Source: Candidatus Methanofastidiosia archaeon
GTDB lineage: Archaea > Methanobacteriota_B > Thermococci > Methanofastidiosales > NM3
DNA length: 41,167 nt
Assembly: GCA_020854925.1 (NCBI GenBank)
Contig: JAHKLV010000140.1
Location: 1-41,167 of the forward strand
Reading direction: 5' to 3'
The translations under genes were made by a program, and so were the position numbers. The notes below the pieces were generated by a model. It worked only from the letters and a program-made list of their open reading frames with translations. It was not told the DNA's origin and searched no databases. Positions 23,172 through 30,483 of the stretch are shown one piece after another (the first letter of the stretch is position 1; the number at the start of each line of letters is the position of its first letter).

Positions 23172-23185
23172 TTTCACCGTTTTTT
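23172..23185 (+). terminator. T-run terminator after initiator tRNA
   Basis: Six T residues at 23180-23185 follow the tRNA closely, with no other gene between. A U-run of this length is a common archaeal stop signal. Confidence 0.55.
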
Positions 23186-23190
23186 AGCAA

Positions 23191-23204
23191 AGTATTTAAA
23201 TACT
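23191..23204 (+). promoter_or_regulatory. Palindromic TATA element of the PRC-barrel gene
   Basis: The 14-nt sequence AGTATTTAAATACT is a perfect palindrome containing a TATA-like core. Its centre is 32 nt before the ATG at 23230. The symmetry may be chance or may also bind a dimeric regulator. Confidence 0.5.
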
Positions 23205-23229
23205 GAATTCCCACGATATGTGTGATATC

Positions 23230-23436
23230 ATGAGAATATCTAAATACTACGGACTAAAGATTTACAATGACAAGGCAGAATATGTGGGCATTGTCAATGA
23301 TGTTGTTCTTGAGTTCACCAAGGGAGAGGTGTTCGGCCTTGCAGTCGGCCAGGAACAAGGCATGGAAAACGTCGCCATCCCGTATTCCGACGTCGTCTCC
23401 GTGAACGACATTGTCCTTGTCAAGTCAAGGAATTAA
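23230..23436 (+). CDS. PRC-barrel domain protein
   Basis: A 68-residue protein (72 if started at ATG 23218) made of a single PRC-barrel: GLKIYNDKAEYVGIVNDVVLE, then GEVFGLAV and VAIPYSDVVSVNDIVLV, five or six strands. ATG 23230 fits the TATA spacing and has GTGAT before it. Small PRC-barrel proteins are widespread in euryarchaea and some (CdpB) work in cell division; whether this one does is not shown by its sequence. It stands alone between the initiator tRNA and a convergent gene. Confidence 0.8.
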   Translation: MRISKYYGLKIYNDKAEYVGIVNDVVLEFTKGEVFGLAVGQEQGMENVAIPYSDVVSVNDIVLVKSRN

Positions 23437-23468
23437 GACCGTCCTTCACCGTGTAGCGCAATGATTGG

Positions 23469-23500
23469 CAAAAAGAAGGTGCACGCATCGCATGCACCTT
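23469..23500 (-). terminator. Hairpin-plus-T-run terminator after the MMP16-like gene
   Basis: On the minus strand an 8-bp stem (arms 23493-23500 and 23476-23483, AAGGTGCA/TGCACCTT) with a 9-nt loop is followed by CTTTTT. It stands 9 nt after the stop of the gene at 23510 and resembles a bacterial intrinsic terminator, which is less usual in archaea. Confidence 0.6.
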
Positions 23501-23509
23501 GTACCCGTC

Positions 23510-24757
23510 TTAAATGGAGCCAACCTTTTCTGAGAGATAAAATTCCCGGGCTAAAATCCGTTCTTTAAGAGACTCGCACAGCTCATCCGCCCGCGCCCTG
23601 TTTGATTGACGGAGCGTGATGGGGACACGCGTGCCTTCTATATCCATGGAACCAAGGGAGCCCTTGAACGCGCCGCCTGGGCACATGAAGACACAGGCAC
23701 CGCAGTTGTAGCACCGGCGCTTGTCGATACCGCCCTTCATGGTAAAGGCAGCGGTGGGGCAGTCCCGCTCGACGGTGCAGACCTTGCAGGGGGTGCAGAG
23801 CTCGCTGGCATAGGTGATAACATGGTCGGTACCCTGCCAGACATCGGCATAGGTCCCGGCCGTGAAGGGCACACGGTCATGAATCTCCCCTACGGGAAGC
23901 GACACATCGCCGTCAAGCACCCCGAGATGCGGCAATGTCTGCTCGGTAACGGGAATCGGAACGGCGATGGAAGTGATGACCTCCGGCGTCTTGGACGTTT
24001 TGAATCCGCCCATGTATTGAGCCTGCATGCCCTTAAGGTCGGCGATGACACTCATGTTTGGCTTTCCAGGCGTGCTTCGGGTGCCCTGGCCGATGACATA
24101 CCCCACGCCACCGTTGACGAGTATGCGCGTTCCCATGCCGATAGAGACAAGGCTGGGGTCATTCTCGATGGGATTTATCTCGCCACACCCGCTGATAGCT
24201 ATCTCCTTTCGCGGGCCACGAAGACCGGTGACCGAGAAGATGGTGTCACAGGAGCCCGTGGCGTCATTGAGAAATGAAACGTAGTTCTTAAAGGCCCCCC
24301 GTGTTGTCATGAGCTTGGCATAACTGCAGTCGTCGAGGGTGATATGATTCTCAAAGATGTTTCCGTTTGCCTCAACCCTGACCTCAACCTCCTTGCCGGC
24401 GACAAGGTCGCGAAAAATCTGGCCGCCCCCATATTCATGCGATGCATAGGAGGTGCCGTACAGGATGAGGTCGACGATGCCCAGATTCTCATTGGGGCAG
24501 GGGCCGGGATGCGCAGCCACACCGTTTATCCAGATGGATTCCGCCTTGGCAAAGACGCCCTTTTCAGCGACAGGAACGGTGAGGATGGCGGCTGTTCCCG
24601 ACATGATGCCACATGTTCCCGTGGTGACGGCATCGACGGTATCGGTGGTGACACGCTCGCCGTTACGGATCATCTCCTTGAGTTCTCGGGCGGTGTAGAC
24701 GACGGCCTCGCCCTTACGGATCTTTTCGTTGATATCCTGAATGGTCTTTTTCGCCAT
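23510..24757 (-). CDS. DUF39-ferredoxin protein, methanogenesis marker 16 type
   Basis: A 415-residue protein. The DUF39 region begins VTTGTCGIMSGTAAILTV and includes WINGVAAHPGPCPNENLGIVD and GYVIGQGTRSTPGKPNMSVIADLKGMQ. The C-terminus carries two ferredoxin-type sites, CTPCKVCTVERDCP and CYNCGACVFMCPGG. The related homocysteine-forming DUF39 enzymes carry CBS domains or a separate ferredoxin; the fused ferredoxin fits methanogenesis marker 16, a protein found in methanogens whose function is not known. It starts at ATG 24757 after AGGTGAACAC, a near-ideal ribosome site. A TATA element ATATTTATAT lies at about 24826-24840. Confidence 0.78.
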   Translation of the reverse strand: MAKKTIQDINEKIRKGEAVVYTARELKEMIRNGERVTTDTVDAVTTGTCGIMSGTAAILTVPVAEKGVFAKAESIWINGVAAHPGPCPNENLGIVDLILYGTSYASHEYGGGQIFRDLVAGKEVEVRVEANGNIFENHITLDDCSYAKLMTTRGAFKNYVSFLNDATGSCDTIFSVTGLRGPRKEIAISGCGEINPIENDPSLVSIGMGTRILVNGGVGYVIGQGTRSTPGKPNMSVIADLKGMQAQYMGGFKTSKTPEVITSIAVPIPVTEQTLPHLGVLDGDVSLPVGEIHDRVPFTAGTYADVWQGTDHVITYASELCTPCKVCTVERDCPTAAFTMKGGIDKRRCYNCGACVFMCPGGAFKGSLGSMDIEGTRVPITLRQSNRARADELCESLKERILAREFYLSEKVGSI

Positions 24758-24825
24758 GTGTTCACCTCATGACCGGACAGCGTGCCGGCACAGACTAAAA
24801 GGGATAAAGACCCTATCCTCGGGAG

Positions 24826-24840
24826 CAATATAAATATAAC
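24826..24840 (-). promoter_or_regulatory. TATA box of the MMP16-like gene
   Basis: The minus strand reads GTTATATTTATATTG; its centre is about 75 nt before the ATG, giving a leader of about 48 nt that includes AGGTGA next to the start. It lies against the 3' end of the Nob1 gene. Confidence 0.55.
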
Positions 24841-24848
24841 GAAGAGCG

Positions 24849-25313
24849 TCATGCCTTGCGGCGCACAATACGGGACCCGCACACCTCACATGCCTCATCA
24901 TGAGAGGAAGGGGGATACCGCCTTCCGCATCCCGAACAACGGCATTTCCAGCGTACAGGGCCCGTTATCCCCTCAGTCCGCGAAGGAGACCATGGTATGC
25001 CAAGGCGAAGGGCAACGTTTTGCACGCCATAATCGTCGGTGATAAGGCGCGCACCGGTATCGATCGCTAAGGCGAGTATGCTTACATCGGCGAAAGAGAG
25101 GGTATCGCCTGCGCGAGCACACGAGTTTCTGACCTGTGAAAGTGACGCATCAGAGGGCTCTGCAAGGGAAAGGATGCCGGCGGCACGTAGTGCGTCAAGA
25201 TGCCGCCTGCTCTCCGCATCCCTGACTTCGGCTGCAACGGAAGGGGTGGTACCGGCTTCTCCCTCCGGCATGAAGCGGGAAAAGAAGGCTCCCGCATCAA
25301 GGACAACGTTCAT
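24849..25313 (-). CDS. nob1: rRNA maturation endonuclease Nob1 (PIN domain and zinc ribbon)
   Basis: A 154-residue nuclease that cuts the 3' end of pre-16S rRNA. The PIN domain has acidic residues D6 (VLDAGAF), D76 in LSFADVSILALA and D93/D94 in LITDDYGVQN. The C-terminal zinc ribbon has the pairs C126/C129 and C142/C145. Size and order of domains are those of archaeal Nob1. It overlaps the 3' end of the NAD kinase gene by 17 nt, so both are in one operon with the genes upstream. Confidence 0.9.
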   Translation of the reverse strand: MNVVLDAGAFFSRFMPEGEAGTTPSVAAEVRDAESRRHLDALRAAGILSLAEPSDASLSQVRNSCARAGDTLSFADVSILALAIDTGARLITDDYGVQNVALRLGIPWSPSRTEGITGPVRWKCRCSGCGRRYPPSSHDEACEVCGSRIVRRKA

Positions 25314-26070
25314 GGACGCGACGCCTCACGAATCTGACGGGATGTGCCGAGCGTACCACGGAGATGGCGTCCCCCGTAAGGATGCTTCGCACCGGCTGGC
25401 CGTCGAGAATGACATACGATTCCTTCCCGAGATTGACAATATCCACCGTGCAGGAATCAGGGACCACGTAGGGGTGCGCCTCGCCGAAGAGGGGGCATAT
25501 GGGGGTGATGCAGATGACAGGGGCCTTGGTGTGGATGACCGGCCCCCCCGCTGAAAGCGAATACGCCGTCGAACCGGTGGGAGTCGAAACGATGACCCCG
25601 TCACCATATATCTCGTGCGAAGGGGCGCCACCCACGCGCACGTCAAGGTGTTCCATCTTCGCCGGCGATGTCGAACGCACCACCACCTCGTTGAGGGCCG
25701 AACCCATGATGGTGCCGTCGTGCAATATGTCAAGCTTCGTGCGCGTGTCGACGACATGATGTGTGAGAAGATGGGGGATGCTGTCGATATCAGCCGGAGA
25801 TACCTCGCAGAGGAATCCGTAGGTCCCCATGTTGACCGTAAGAAGCGGTACATCCCCATACTGGGCGATGGTACGGAGAATCGTGCCGTCTCCCCCCACG
25901 ATGACGATGAAATCAAGGGGTCCCTGTGCCAGTGTGCTCTTGCCGAGGCTGCTGGCAAGGTCAGCGTCATATCCTACGGTATGGCCCTCCGATTCCAGGA
26001 GGCGCGCAATGCGCTCCGACAGGGCGACGGCCTCGTCGCGGTCGGTACGTGATACGATTCCAATCTGCAT
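25297..26070 (-). CDS. nadK: NAD kinase
   Basis: A 257-residue ATP- or polyphosphate-dependent NAD kinase that makes NADP+. The kinase motif is GGDGT (59-63), the NAD-binding ALNEVVV follows, and the second motif is DGVIVSTPTGSTAYSLSAGGPV. The gene sits 4 nt after the inositol monophosphatase-like gene; in several methanogens these two functions are fused in one protein, so the close pair here is expected. Confidence 0.93.
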   Translation of the reverse strand: MQIGIVSRTDRDEAVALSERIARLLESEGHTVGYDADLASSLGKSTLAQGPLDFIVIVGGDGTILRTIAQYGDVPLLTVNMGTYGFLCEVSPADIDSIPHLLTHHVVDTRTKLDILHDGTIMGSALNEVVVRSTSPAKMEHLDVRVGGAPSHEIYGDGVIVSTPTGSTAYSLSAGGPVIHTKAPVICITPICPLFGEAHPYVVPDSCTVDIVNLGKESYVILDGQPVRSILTGDAISVVRSAHPVRFVRRRVHERCP

Positions 26071-26074
26071 AGAT

Positions 26075-26824
26075 TCAACCCCTCAGCGCACGAACGAGGG
26101 ACGCGTGGACCTTCGCATCGTAGGCGGCAATGATATTGACATGATTCTCATCAAGGTCGAGTGGTTCCCCCGCTAGCCCCGTCATGACGCCGCCCGCGCT
26201 TTCAAGCACTATCTTTGCGGCTGCGATGTCTGTCGTCCGCATCTTGTCGCGCACGTCGATGAAGGCAAGCAGGCTTCCCTTGGCAACGTAGCACACCTCC
26301 AATGCCACGGACCCCAGGCACCGTATCTTCGAAATATAGTCCTGGAGCTCCTCGATGTACTTCCCCTTTTTCGTGTAGAGGGATATCATGCAGGAGGAGG
26401 GCGTATGCTCGAGCGGCCTGCCGTTATAGAGCGACCCATACTCGCTGATACCCTCATACCATTCCTCCCAGGCCAGATTGCGCACGAGGCCATAAGATGA
26501 CCCGTCCCGCATGATGCCAAGAGAGGTGCAGTAGAAAGGCAATCCATACAGCGCGTTGTTGGACCCGTCAATGGGGTCTAGGTAGAGGATAAACTCGTCA
26601 CCGAACGAGACGTGCCCAATCTCCTCGCTCACCAGTTCGCATGGTATCTTGTGGGCGGCAAGATAGTCGACAACGGCCGTTTCGGCAACCTTGTCAAAGT
26701 AGCGTGTTGTACCACCCAGGCAGCTTTCGCCCACTATTTCGTGTGCCTTTCCAGACCGCATGGCGTATTCCATCGCCTGTTTGACGGATTCCGACAAGTG
26801 CCAGCACAGCGTCCTATCATTCAT
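26075..26824 (-). CDS. suhB: Inositol monophosphatase/fructose-1,6-bisphosphatase family protein
   Basis: About 249 residues from ATG 26824. Metal-binding motifs are SEEIG, LYLDPIDGSNN (metal-binding Asp residues) and the later TTDIAAAKIVLESAGG. Archaeal members usually hydrolyse both inositol phosphate and fructose-1,6-bisphosphate, so this may be the gluconeogenic FBPase. A longer in-frame reading begins with TTG at 26833, which I think is unlikely. It follows the arginine decarboxylase gene with a spacing of about 10 nt and precedes nadK. Confidence 0.85.
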   Translation of the reverse strand: MNDRTLCWHLSESVKQAMEYAMRSGKAHEIVGESCLGGTTRYFDKVAETAVVDYLAAHKIPCELVSEEIGHVSFGDEFILYLDPIDGSNNALYGLPFYCTSLGIMRDGSSYGLVRNLAWEEWYEGISEYGSLYNGRPLEHTPSSCMISLYTKKGKYIEELQDYISKIRCLGSVALEVCYVAKGSLLAFIDVRDKMRTTDIAAAKIVLESAGGVMTGLAGEPLDLDENHVNIIAAYDAKVHASLVRALRG

Positions 26825-26834
26825 GATGGCCAAC

Positions 26835-27338
26835 TCAGTAGAGGAGCAGGCACAGGGAAATGCTGCACCCGCATGTTTCCACTACCATGTCGGAAGATAT
26901 CGTTTTAATGGTATCTATCGTTGCATTGCGCTGGGAGACCATGCGGCGTGCCATGTCGATGGCCCGCACCTCAGCCTCTTCCTTTGAACATGCCCCGTGA
27001 TACTCGGTGATACACCCCACGGTCTCCTTCGTAGTGATACATGCGATGGATGAGGCGATGCGCTCACCGGGCGTTGAGCTCACGATCTTTGACATGACGC
27101 AGAACATGAATGAGCCTGGTGTGGCGGTGGCAACATCGGCCATCGTGCCCTCCCTGCACCCCTTGGGCAGGATGGATGAGACGGTGATGTAGTTGAAGTC
27201 GGAGATTCCGACGCCGTGGAGTGCCAGGTCAAATGCATTGAGTTCTGTCTTTGCGTTTGCACTGCTGGAGGTGAGCACATACGTATGAGGTGTCAACATG
27301 CTTGTGGATGCAGCGATACTGTTTTTAAGCGTTTTCAT
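26835..27338 (-). CDS. pdaD: Pyruvoyl-dependent arginine decarboxylase
   Basis: A 167-residue protein (from ATG 27338) that converts arginine to agmatine. The self-cleavage region TSSSANAKTELNAFDLALHGVGI contains the Ser that becomes the pyruvoyl group, followed by YITVSSILPKG, typical of this family. The frame is open to GTG 27377, and a third candidate is ATG 27299, which would give a length close to that of shorter homologues; promoter spacing does not separate them. The gene is divergent from aIF5A and agmatinase, and the shared TATA region suggests coordinated control. Confidence 0.85.
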   Translation of the reverse strand: MKTLKNSIAASTSMLTPHTYVLTSSSANAKTELNAFDLALHGVGISDFNYITVSSILPKGCREGTMADVATATPGSFMFCVMSKIVSSTPGERIASSIACITTKETVGCITEYHGACSKEEAEVRAIDMARRMVSQRNATIDTIKTISSDMVVETCGCSISLCLLLY

Positions 27339-27408
27339 TGCCACGGTCTCGAAGGCACAATTCGGGAGAAAATCCACCGTATTTAGAAAAAATTGCCCTT
27401 CATAGAAA

Positions 27409-27420
27409 CATTTATATTAC
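27409..27420. promoter_or_regulatory. Shared TATA region of divergent pdaD and aIF5A genes
   Basis: CATTTATATTAC reads as a TATA box on both strands. On the plus strand it predicts a start near 27441, right at AGGTGG (27441-27446), before the aIF5A ATG. On the minus strand the start would be near 27389, ahead of pdaD. Two genes of one polyamine pathway would thus compete for one promoter core. Confidence 0.6.
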
Positions 27421-27451
27421 CCCTATTTTATGGATAGAAAAGGTGGTTACC

Positions 27452-27853
27452 ATGGGCACGACCAAACCAGAACGAGTTGGTGTGTTGAAAGTAGGACGGT
27501 ACATCGTCATCGACGAAGAACCGTGCAAGATTATTGCCTACAGCACATCGGCCCCCGGCAAGCACGGGGCCGCCAAGGCGCGCATTGACGCCAAGGGCAT
27601 TTTTGACGACCAGAAGAGAAGTATCATCAAGCCGGTAGACGCTAAAGTTCCTATCCCCATCATCGACAAGGCAAGCGGTATGGTTACGGCAATCATGGGC
27701 TCCACCGTGCAGATTATGGACCTCAACTCATACGAGTACTTCGACCTCCCCCTCACGGATGACATCGAGGGTGAGCTTACCGACGGTGTGCAGGTCGAGT
27801 ACATGGAGACCATGGGTCGCATGAAGATTCTCCGTGTGAAAGGTTCATCGTAA
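27452..27853 (+). CDS. eif5a: Translation initiation/elongation factor aIF5A
   Basis: A 133-residue factor that helps the ribosome at stalling peptides. The modified Lys is K37 in STSAPGKHGAAK, which receives deoxyhypusine derived from a polyamine. The start ATG at 27452 follows AGGTGGTTACC. Agmatinase begins inside its stop codon (TAATG at 27851-27855). The neighbours make and process agmatine, the likely precursor of the modification. Confidence 0.95.
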   Translation: MGTTKPERVGVLKVGRYIVIDEEPCKIIAYSTSAPGKHGAAKARIDAKGIFDDQKRSIIKPVDAKVPIPIIDKASGMVTAIMGSTVQIMDLNSYEYFDLPLTDDIEGELTDGVQVEYMETMGRMKILRVKGSS

Positions 27854-28692
27854 TGTCAGAGGATTTCTCGTTATATACCTATGTGAAGTCCGCCCTCCCG
27901 TTTTCCGCACCTGGTGCGGAGAACGCGGATGCGGTCGTGCTCGGCATTCCGTTCGACGGAACGCAGACAGGAAAGACGGGGTCGCGGCTCGGCCCCACCA
28001 GCATTCGCATCGCTTCTTTTGATCTTGAGCTCTATGATTTAGAAACGCGCGTCGACCTTGCAGGTCGCCCGATATACGATGCAGGGGATATAGACTGTGT
28101 TCCTGGTTCCCCGGAACGTACCATGGAACGGATCGCCGACACGGCTGCACGGCTCCCGTGCGTTCCCCTTTGGGTGATTCTCGGAGGCGAGCATTCGATA
28201 ACGGCACCCATCGTCGCCGCCCGTGCGCCCGACCTTGTCGTGTCGTTTGATGCGCACCCCGACCTGCGCAATGGATACATGGGTGTCAAGGAGTCGCATG
28301 CAGGGGTCATGAGAAGAATACACGAACACGGCATCGAGGTGGAGGTGCTGGGGGTGAGGGAATGCTCTTTGGAGGAGCATGACTATGCGGCAGAACACGG
28401 CATACCCCTTGTTGCTCCGGACGAAATCTCGTCCTACCTGCCGCCCAAGGGAAAGCGTACCTATCTTTCCATAGACCTTGACGTGCTGGAGAATATGAAC
28501 GTCGGCAATCCGGTACCGGGGGGGCTCACGTTCAGGGAACTCTGTGCCACCATACGGACGATTATGTCTGAAACGGATGTTATCGGCGTGGACATCGTGG
28601 AGCTATGCGCCGACACGACCGAAAGCTCATCCTATACCGCGGCAAAGCTCCTCTACAAGATACTTGCGTATTGGTACGAAAAAAGAGGATAA
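27853..28692 (+). CDS. speB: Agmatinase (agmatine ureohydrolase family)
   Basis: A 279-residue manganese enzyme of the arginase/agmatinase family that hydrolyses agmatine to putrescine and urea. Metal ligands are H114 in GGEHS, D133 with H135 and D137 in SFDAHPD, and D208/D210 in SIDLD. The usual DPAFAPGTGTPEPGG strand reads ENMNVGNPVPGG, with the initial Asp changed, as in other methanogen sequences. It starts 1 nt inside the aIF5A stop. In some archaea the true substrate is aminopropylagmatine, and I cannot exclude that. Confidence 0.88.
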   Translation: MSEDFSLYTYVKSALPFSAPGAENADAVVLGIPFDGTQTGKTGSRLGPTSIRIASFDLELYDLETRVDLAGRPIYDAGDIDCVPGSPERTMERIADTAARLPCVPLWVILGGEHSITAPIVAARAPDLVVSFDAHPDLRNGYMGVKESHAGVMRRIHEHGIEVEVLGVRECSLEEHDYAAEHGIPLVAPDEISSYLPPKGKRTYLSIDLDVLENMNVGNPVPGGLTFRELCATIRTIMSETDVIGVDIVELCADTTESSSYTAAKLLYKILAYWYEKRG

Positions 28693-28699
28693 AGGCTCC

Positions 28700-28843
28700 C
28701 TACAGGCACTTTTGCCCCTCTTCTACGTGTTCCATGGCACGCTCGAGAAACTCAGCCCATGTGCGTGCCTTGATGCGCACGCGCATATCCCATGCTTTTT
28801 CATACAGCGTTTCTTCACAGTTTTTTATCTCGATGTTTCTCAT
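28700..28843 (-). CDS. Small protein, 47 residues, unknown function
   Basis: A short ORF on the minus strand reads MRNIEIKNCEETLYEKAWDM, continues RVRIKARTWAEFLERAMEHV and ends EEGQKCL. The ATG at 28843 follows GGTGAACACAC, a ribosome site nearly identical to that of the MMP16-like gene. Charged residues alternate with hydrophobic ones in a pattern of two helices, and the WDMRVRIKARTWAEFLERAM part resembles small ribbon-helix-helix-like or antitoxin-like proteins, but no family is assigned. It lies alone and convergent with speB. A TATA element at 28941-28955 and an 8-bp hairpin in the leader support transcription. Confidence 0.65.
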   Translation of the reverse strand: MRNIEIKNCEETLYEKAWDMRVRIKARTWAEFLERAMEHVEEGQKCL

Positions 28844-28864
28844 GTGTGTTCACCAAAGGGAGGG

Positions 28865-28894
28865 AGACAGGAGCATGTTGGAGATCCTCCTGTC
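28865..28894 (-). repeat. Inverted repeat in the leader of the small gene
   Basis: Arms 28865-28872 and 28887-28894 (GACAGGAG/CTCCTGTC) pair perfectly over 8 bp with a 14-nt loop, in the predicted 5' untranslated region of the 47-residue gene. Confidence 0.5.
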
Positions 28895-28940
28895 CCGTAT
28901 TCGAGGGGAGATACTATGTGTATGTAGTATTGCTCATCAA

Positions 28941-28955
28941 TGCTATATAAATATT
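28941..28955 (-). promoter_or_regulatory. TATA element and nearby direct repeat before the small gene
   Basis: The minus strand has AATATTTATATAGC, predicting a start near 28922. Flanking it, TCAATGCTATAT (28938-28949) recurs as TGAATGCTATAT (28972-28983), and CATCAA/TTGATG (28935-28940 and 28968-28973) form an inverted pair. This could be an operator. Confidence 0.45.
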
Positions 28956-29003
28956 TCGGTAGAAATGTTGATGAATGCTATATGGCGGGGAATCCGCCGC
29001 ACA

Positions 29004-29747
29004 TCAGTCGAAAAAAGTCCGGTCGACGATGGCGACGTCCTCGTCAAGAACGATGTCGTCCACAAATCCCACCCAGTACACGACAATACCTGGGCCGAAA
29101 AGCTCAACGTAGCTTGAAAGCTGTTTCTCGTAGTCATGACGAGCCTGGAAAGGCGAACCGAAGCTTCCCTTGCTTTCCATCCATTGGAACTCGCGGCCGA
29201 GGAGCTCGTGCGGCTCATGAAAAAGAAAGTCGGGGGTTTTTGACCGTCCCATGTCACGGGAATCCTGCTCGGTCATGTAGGTGATGCCCTGTTCATCAAG
29301 CCACGACTTGATGCATGACTCGCAAAAGATACCCCTGTCCTTTTGGCAGGTGATGCCGCGAGGCGAATAGATGAAATCCTCGGCAAGGACGTCCTCCAAT
29401 TCTGCCCGAAGCCGCGGAGTCGGGGCAAGCGAGGGGTCTTGGACATACTGCTTGACAGCCTTTTTTCCATGTCCTAGCTCTGCGAGAACAAATCCCGAGG
29501 TCAATATGGCGGGGAACTTGCGCTCCTCGGCAAGTTGCACCAGGGTCTTGCCCCGCTCCCATTCCCGCGCCATTGCGCGCGCCTGGCGGGCGATGAGGTA
29601 ATAGTCCTTTTTTGTGTTGCGGACAATCTTTTGTGACAGGATACTGTACAGGACGTCCTCGCCGAATCCGTACTTCTCCGATACATAGGATATATCCTTA
29701 CGTGATTCAAGCCTTCGGTATATCTTATAAAACACATCTCTTCGCAT
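29004..29747 (-). CDS. TPD-motif protein, CDIN1 (C15orf41) family putative nuclease
   Basis: A 247-residue protein of the TPD family, which has archaeal members and the human CDIN1 gene, mutated in congenital dyserythropoietic anaemia type I. The TPD motif is T171-P172-D173 in KTPDFLF, and W189-M190-E191-S192-K193 with GSFG follows. D173 and E191-x-K193 fit the PD-(D/E)xK nuclease pattern. The N-terminal 110 residues are helical, and residues 134-145 carry three cysteines (C134, C142, C145), perhaps zinc-binding. It starts as TAGATG after the HD-domain gene, so both are one operon. Its biochemical role in archaea is not established. Confidence 0.85.
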   Translation of the reverse strand: MRRDVFYKIYRRLESRKDISYVSEKYGFGEDVLYSILSQKIVRNTKKDYYLIARQARAMAREWERGKTLVQLAEERKFPAILTSGFVLAELGHGKKAVKQYVQDPSLAPTPRLRAELEDVLAEDFIYSPRGITCQKDRGIFCESCIKSWLDEQGITYMTEQDSRDMGRSKTPDFLFHEPHELLGREFQWMESKGSFGSPFQARHDYEKQLSSYVELFGPGIVVYWVGFVDDIVLDEDVAIVDRTFFD

Positions 29748-30401
29748 CTAGAGCTCCCCCCTGCTTTCCATTTCCAGCCGATGGAAAAACGCCTGCATGA
29801 ACGCGTCACGCTCCATGGCCATACGCCTGCCCTCTGATGTGAGCATTCGATCCTTAAGCTTTGAGAGCTTGACATAATATTCCTTTACGGGCGAGTGTTC
29901 GGCATGGTTGATACCGAGACCACCATAGGAGTCAGGTTCAAAGGGTGTGACAAGCCGCTGATTGTGCTCACCGGCATACGCATAAGCGCGGGCAACGCCA
30001 ATGGCGCCTATGGCATCAAGCTTGTCAGCATCATACAGTACGCGTGCCTCGAGAGTACGCGGTACAAGACCGCCCCTGAATCGATGCGTTTCCACGCAGT
30101 GCACGACGGCCTCTATACATGAGGGCATCAGACCGCAGCGACGAAGGATATCTCGAGCAATCTGCGCACCACACAGGGCGTGGCACAACGAGGGGTCCGC
30201 CTCCTCCTGGCATCGGCCGACATCATGGAGATATGCGGCATAGGAAACGACCATCTCGTCAGCGCCTTCAACGGCGCCGATATGGGTGGCAAGCGCATGC
30301 ACACGCAGAACATGGGCCCAGTCGTGCGTCGGCCGGGCATGGGCAAAAAATGCCTGTGCCTCACGGATGATGTGCTCCTCTATGTGCGTGCTCACATGCA
30401 T
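29748..30401 (-). CDS. HD-domain phosphohydrolase
   Basis: About 217 residues from ATG 30401. Metal-binding His/Asp residues occur in HDWAHVLRVH, YLHDVGR and VHCVETHRF, with the following LYDADKLDAIGAIGVARAY pattern of the YfbR/uncharacterised HD branch. Substrate unknown; a nucleotide phosphate is common in the superfamily. The frame is open to 30446, but the TATA element near 30419 suggests transcription begins at about 30395, so ATG 30401 or GTG 30395 is the start, probably with a leaderless mRNA. The CDIN1-family gene follows directly. Confidence 0.82.
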   Translation of the reverse strand: MHVSTHIEEHIIREAQAFFAHARPTHDWAHVLRVHALATHIGAVEGADEMVVSYAAYLHDVGRCQEEADPSLCHALCGAQIARDILRRCGLMPSCIEAVVHCVETHRFRGGLVPRTLEARVLYDADKLDAIGAIGVARAYAYAGEHNQRLVTPFEPDSYGGLGINHAEHSPVKEYYVKLSKLKDRMLTSEGRRMAMERDAFMQAFFHRLEMESRGEL

Positions 30402-30454
30402 GACTTTCTTCGGCAATATATAAGGTTTTTCGAAAAAAAGGGACAAAGAAAAAC

Positions 30455-30464
30455 CCTAAATACC
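30455..30464 (+). promoter_or_regulatory. TATA box of the fdhD-like operon
   Basis: CCTAAATACC is centred 25 nt before the ATG at 30484, so the fdhD-like mRNA should be leaderless. Confidence 0.5.
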
Positions 30465-30483
30465 CCAGCGCAGAATCCTACGC

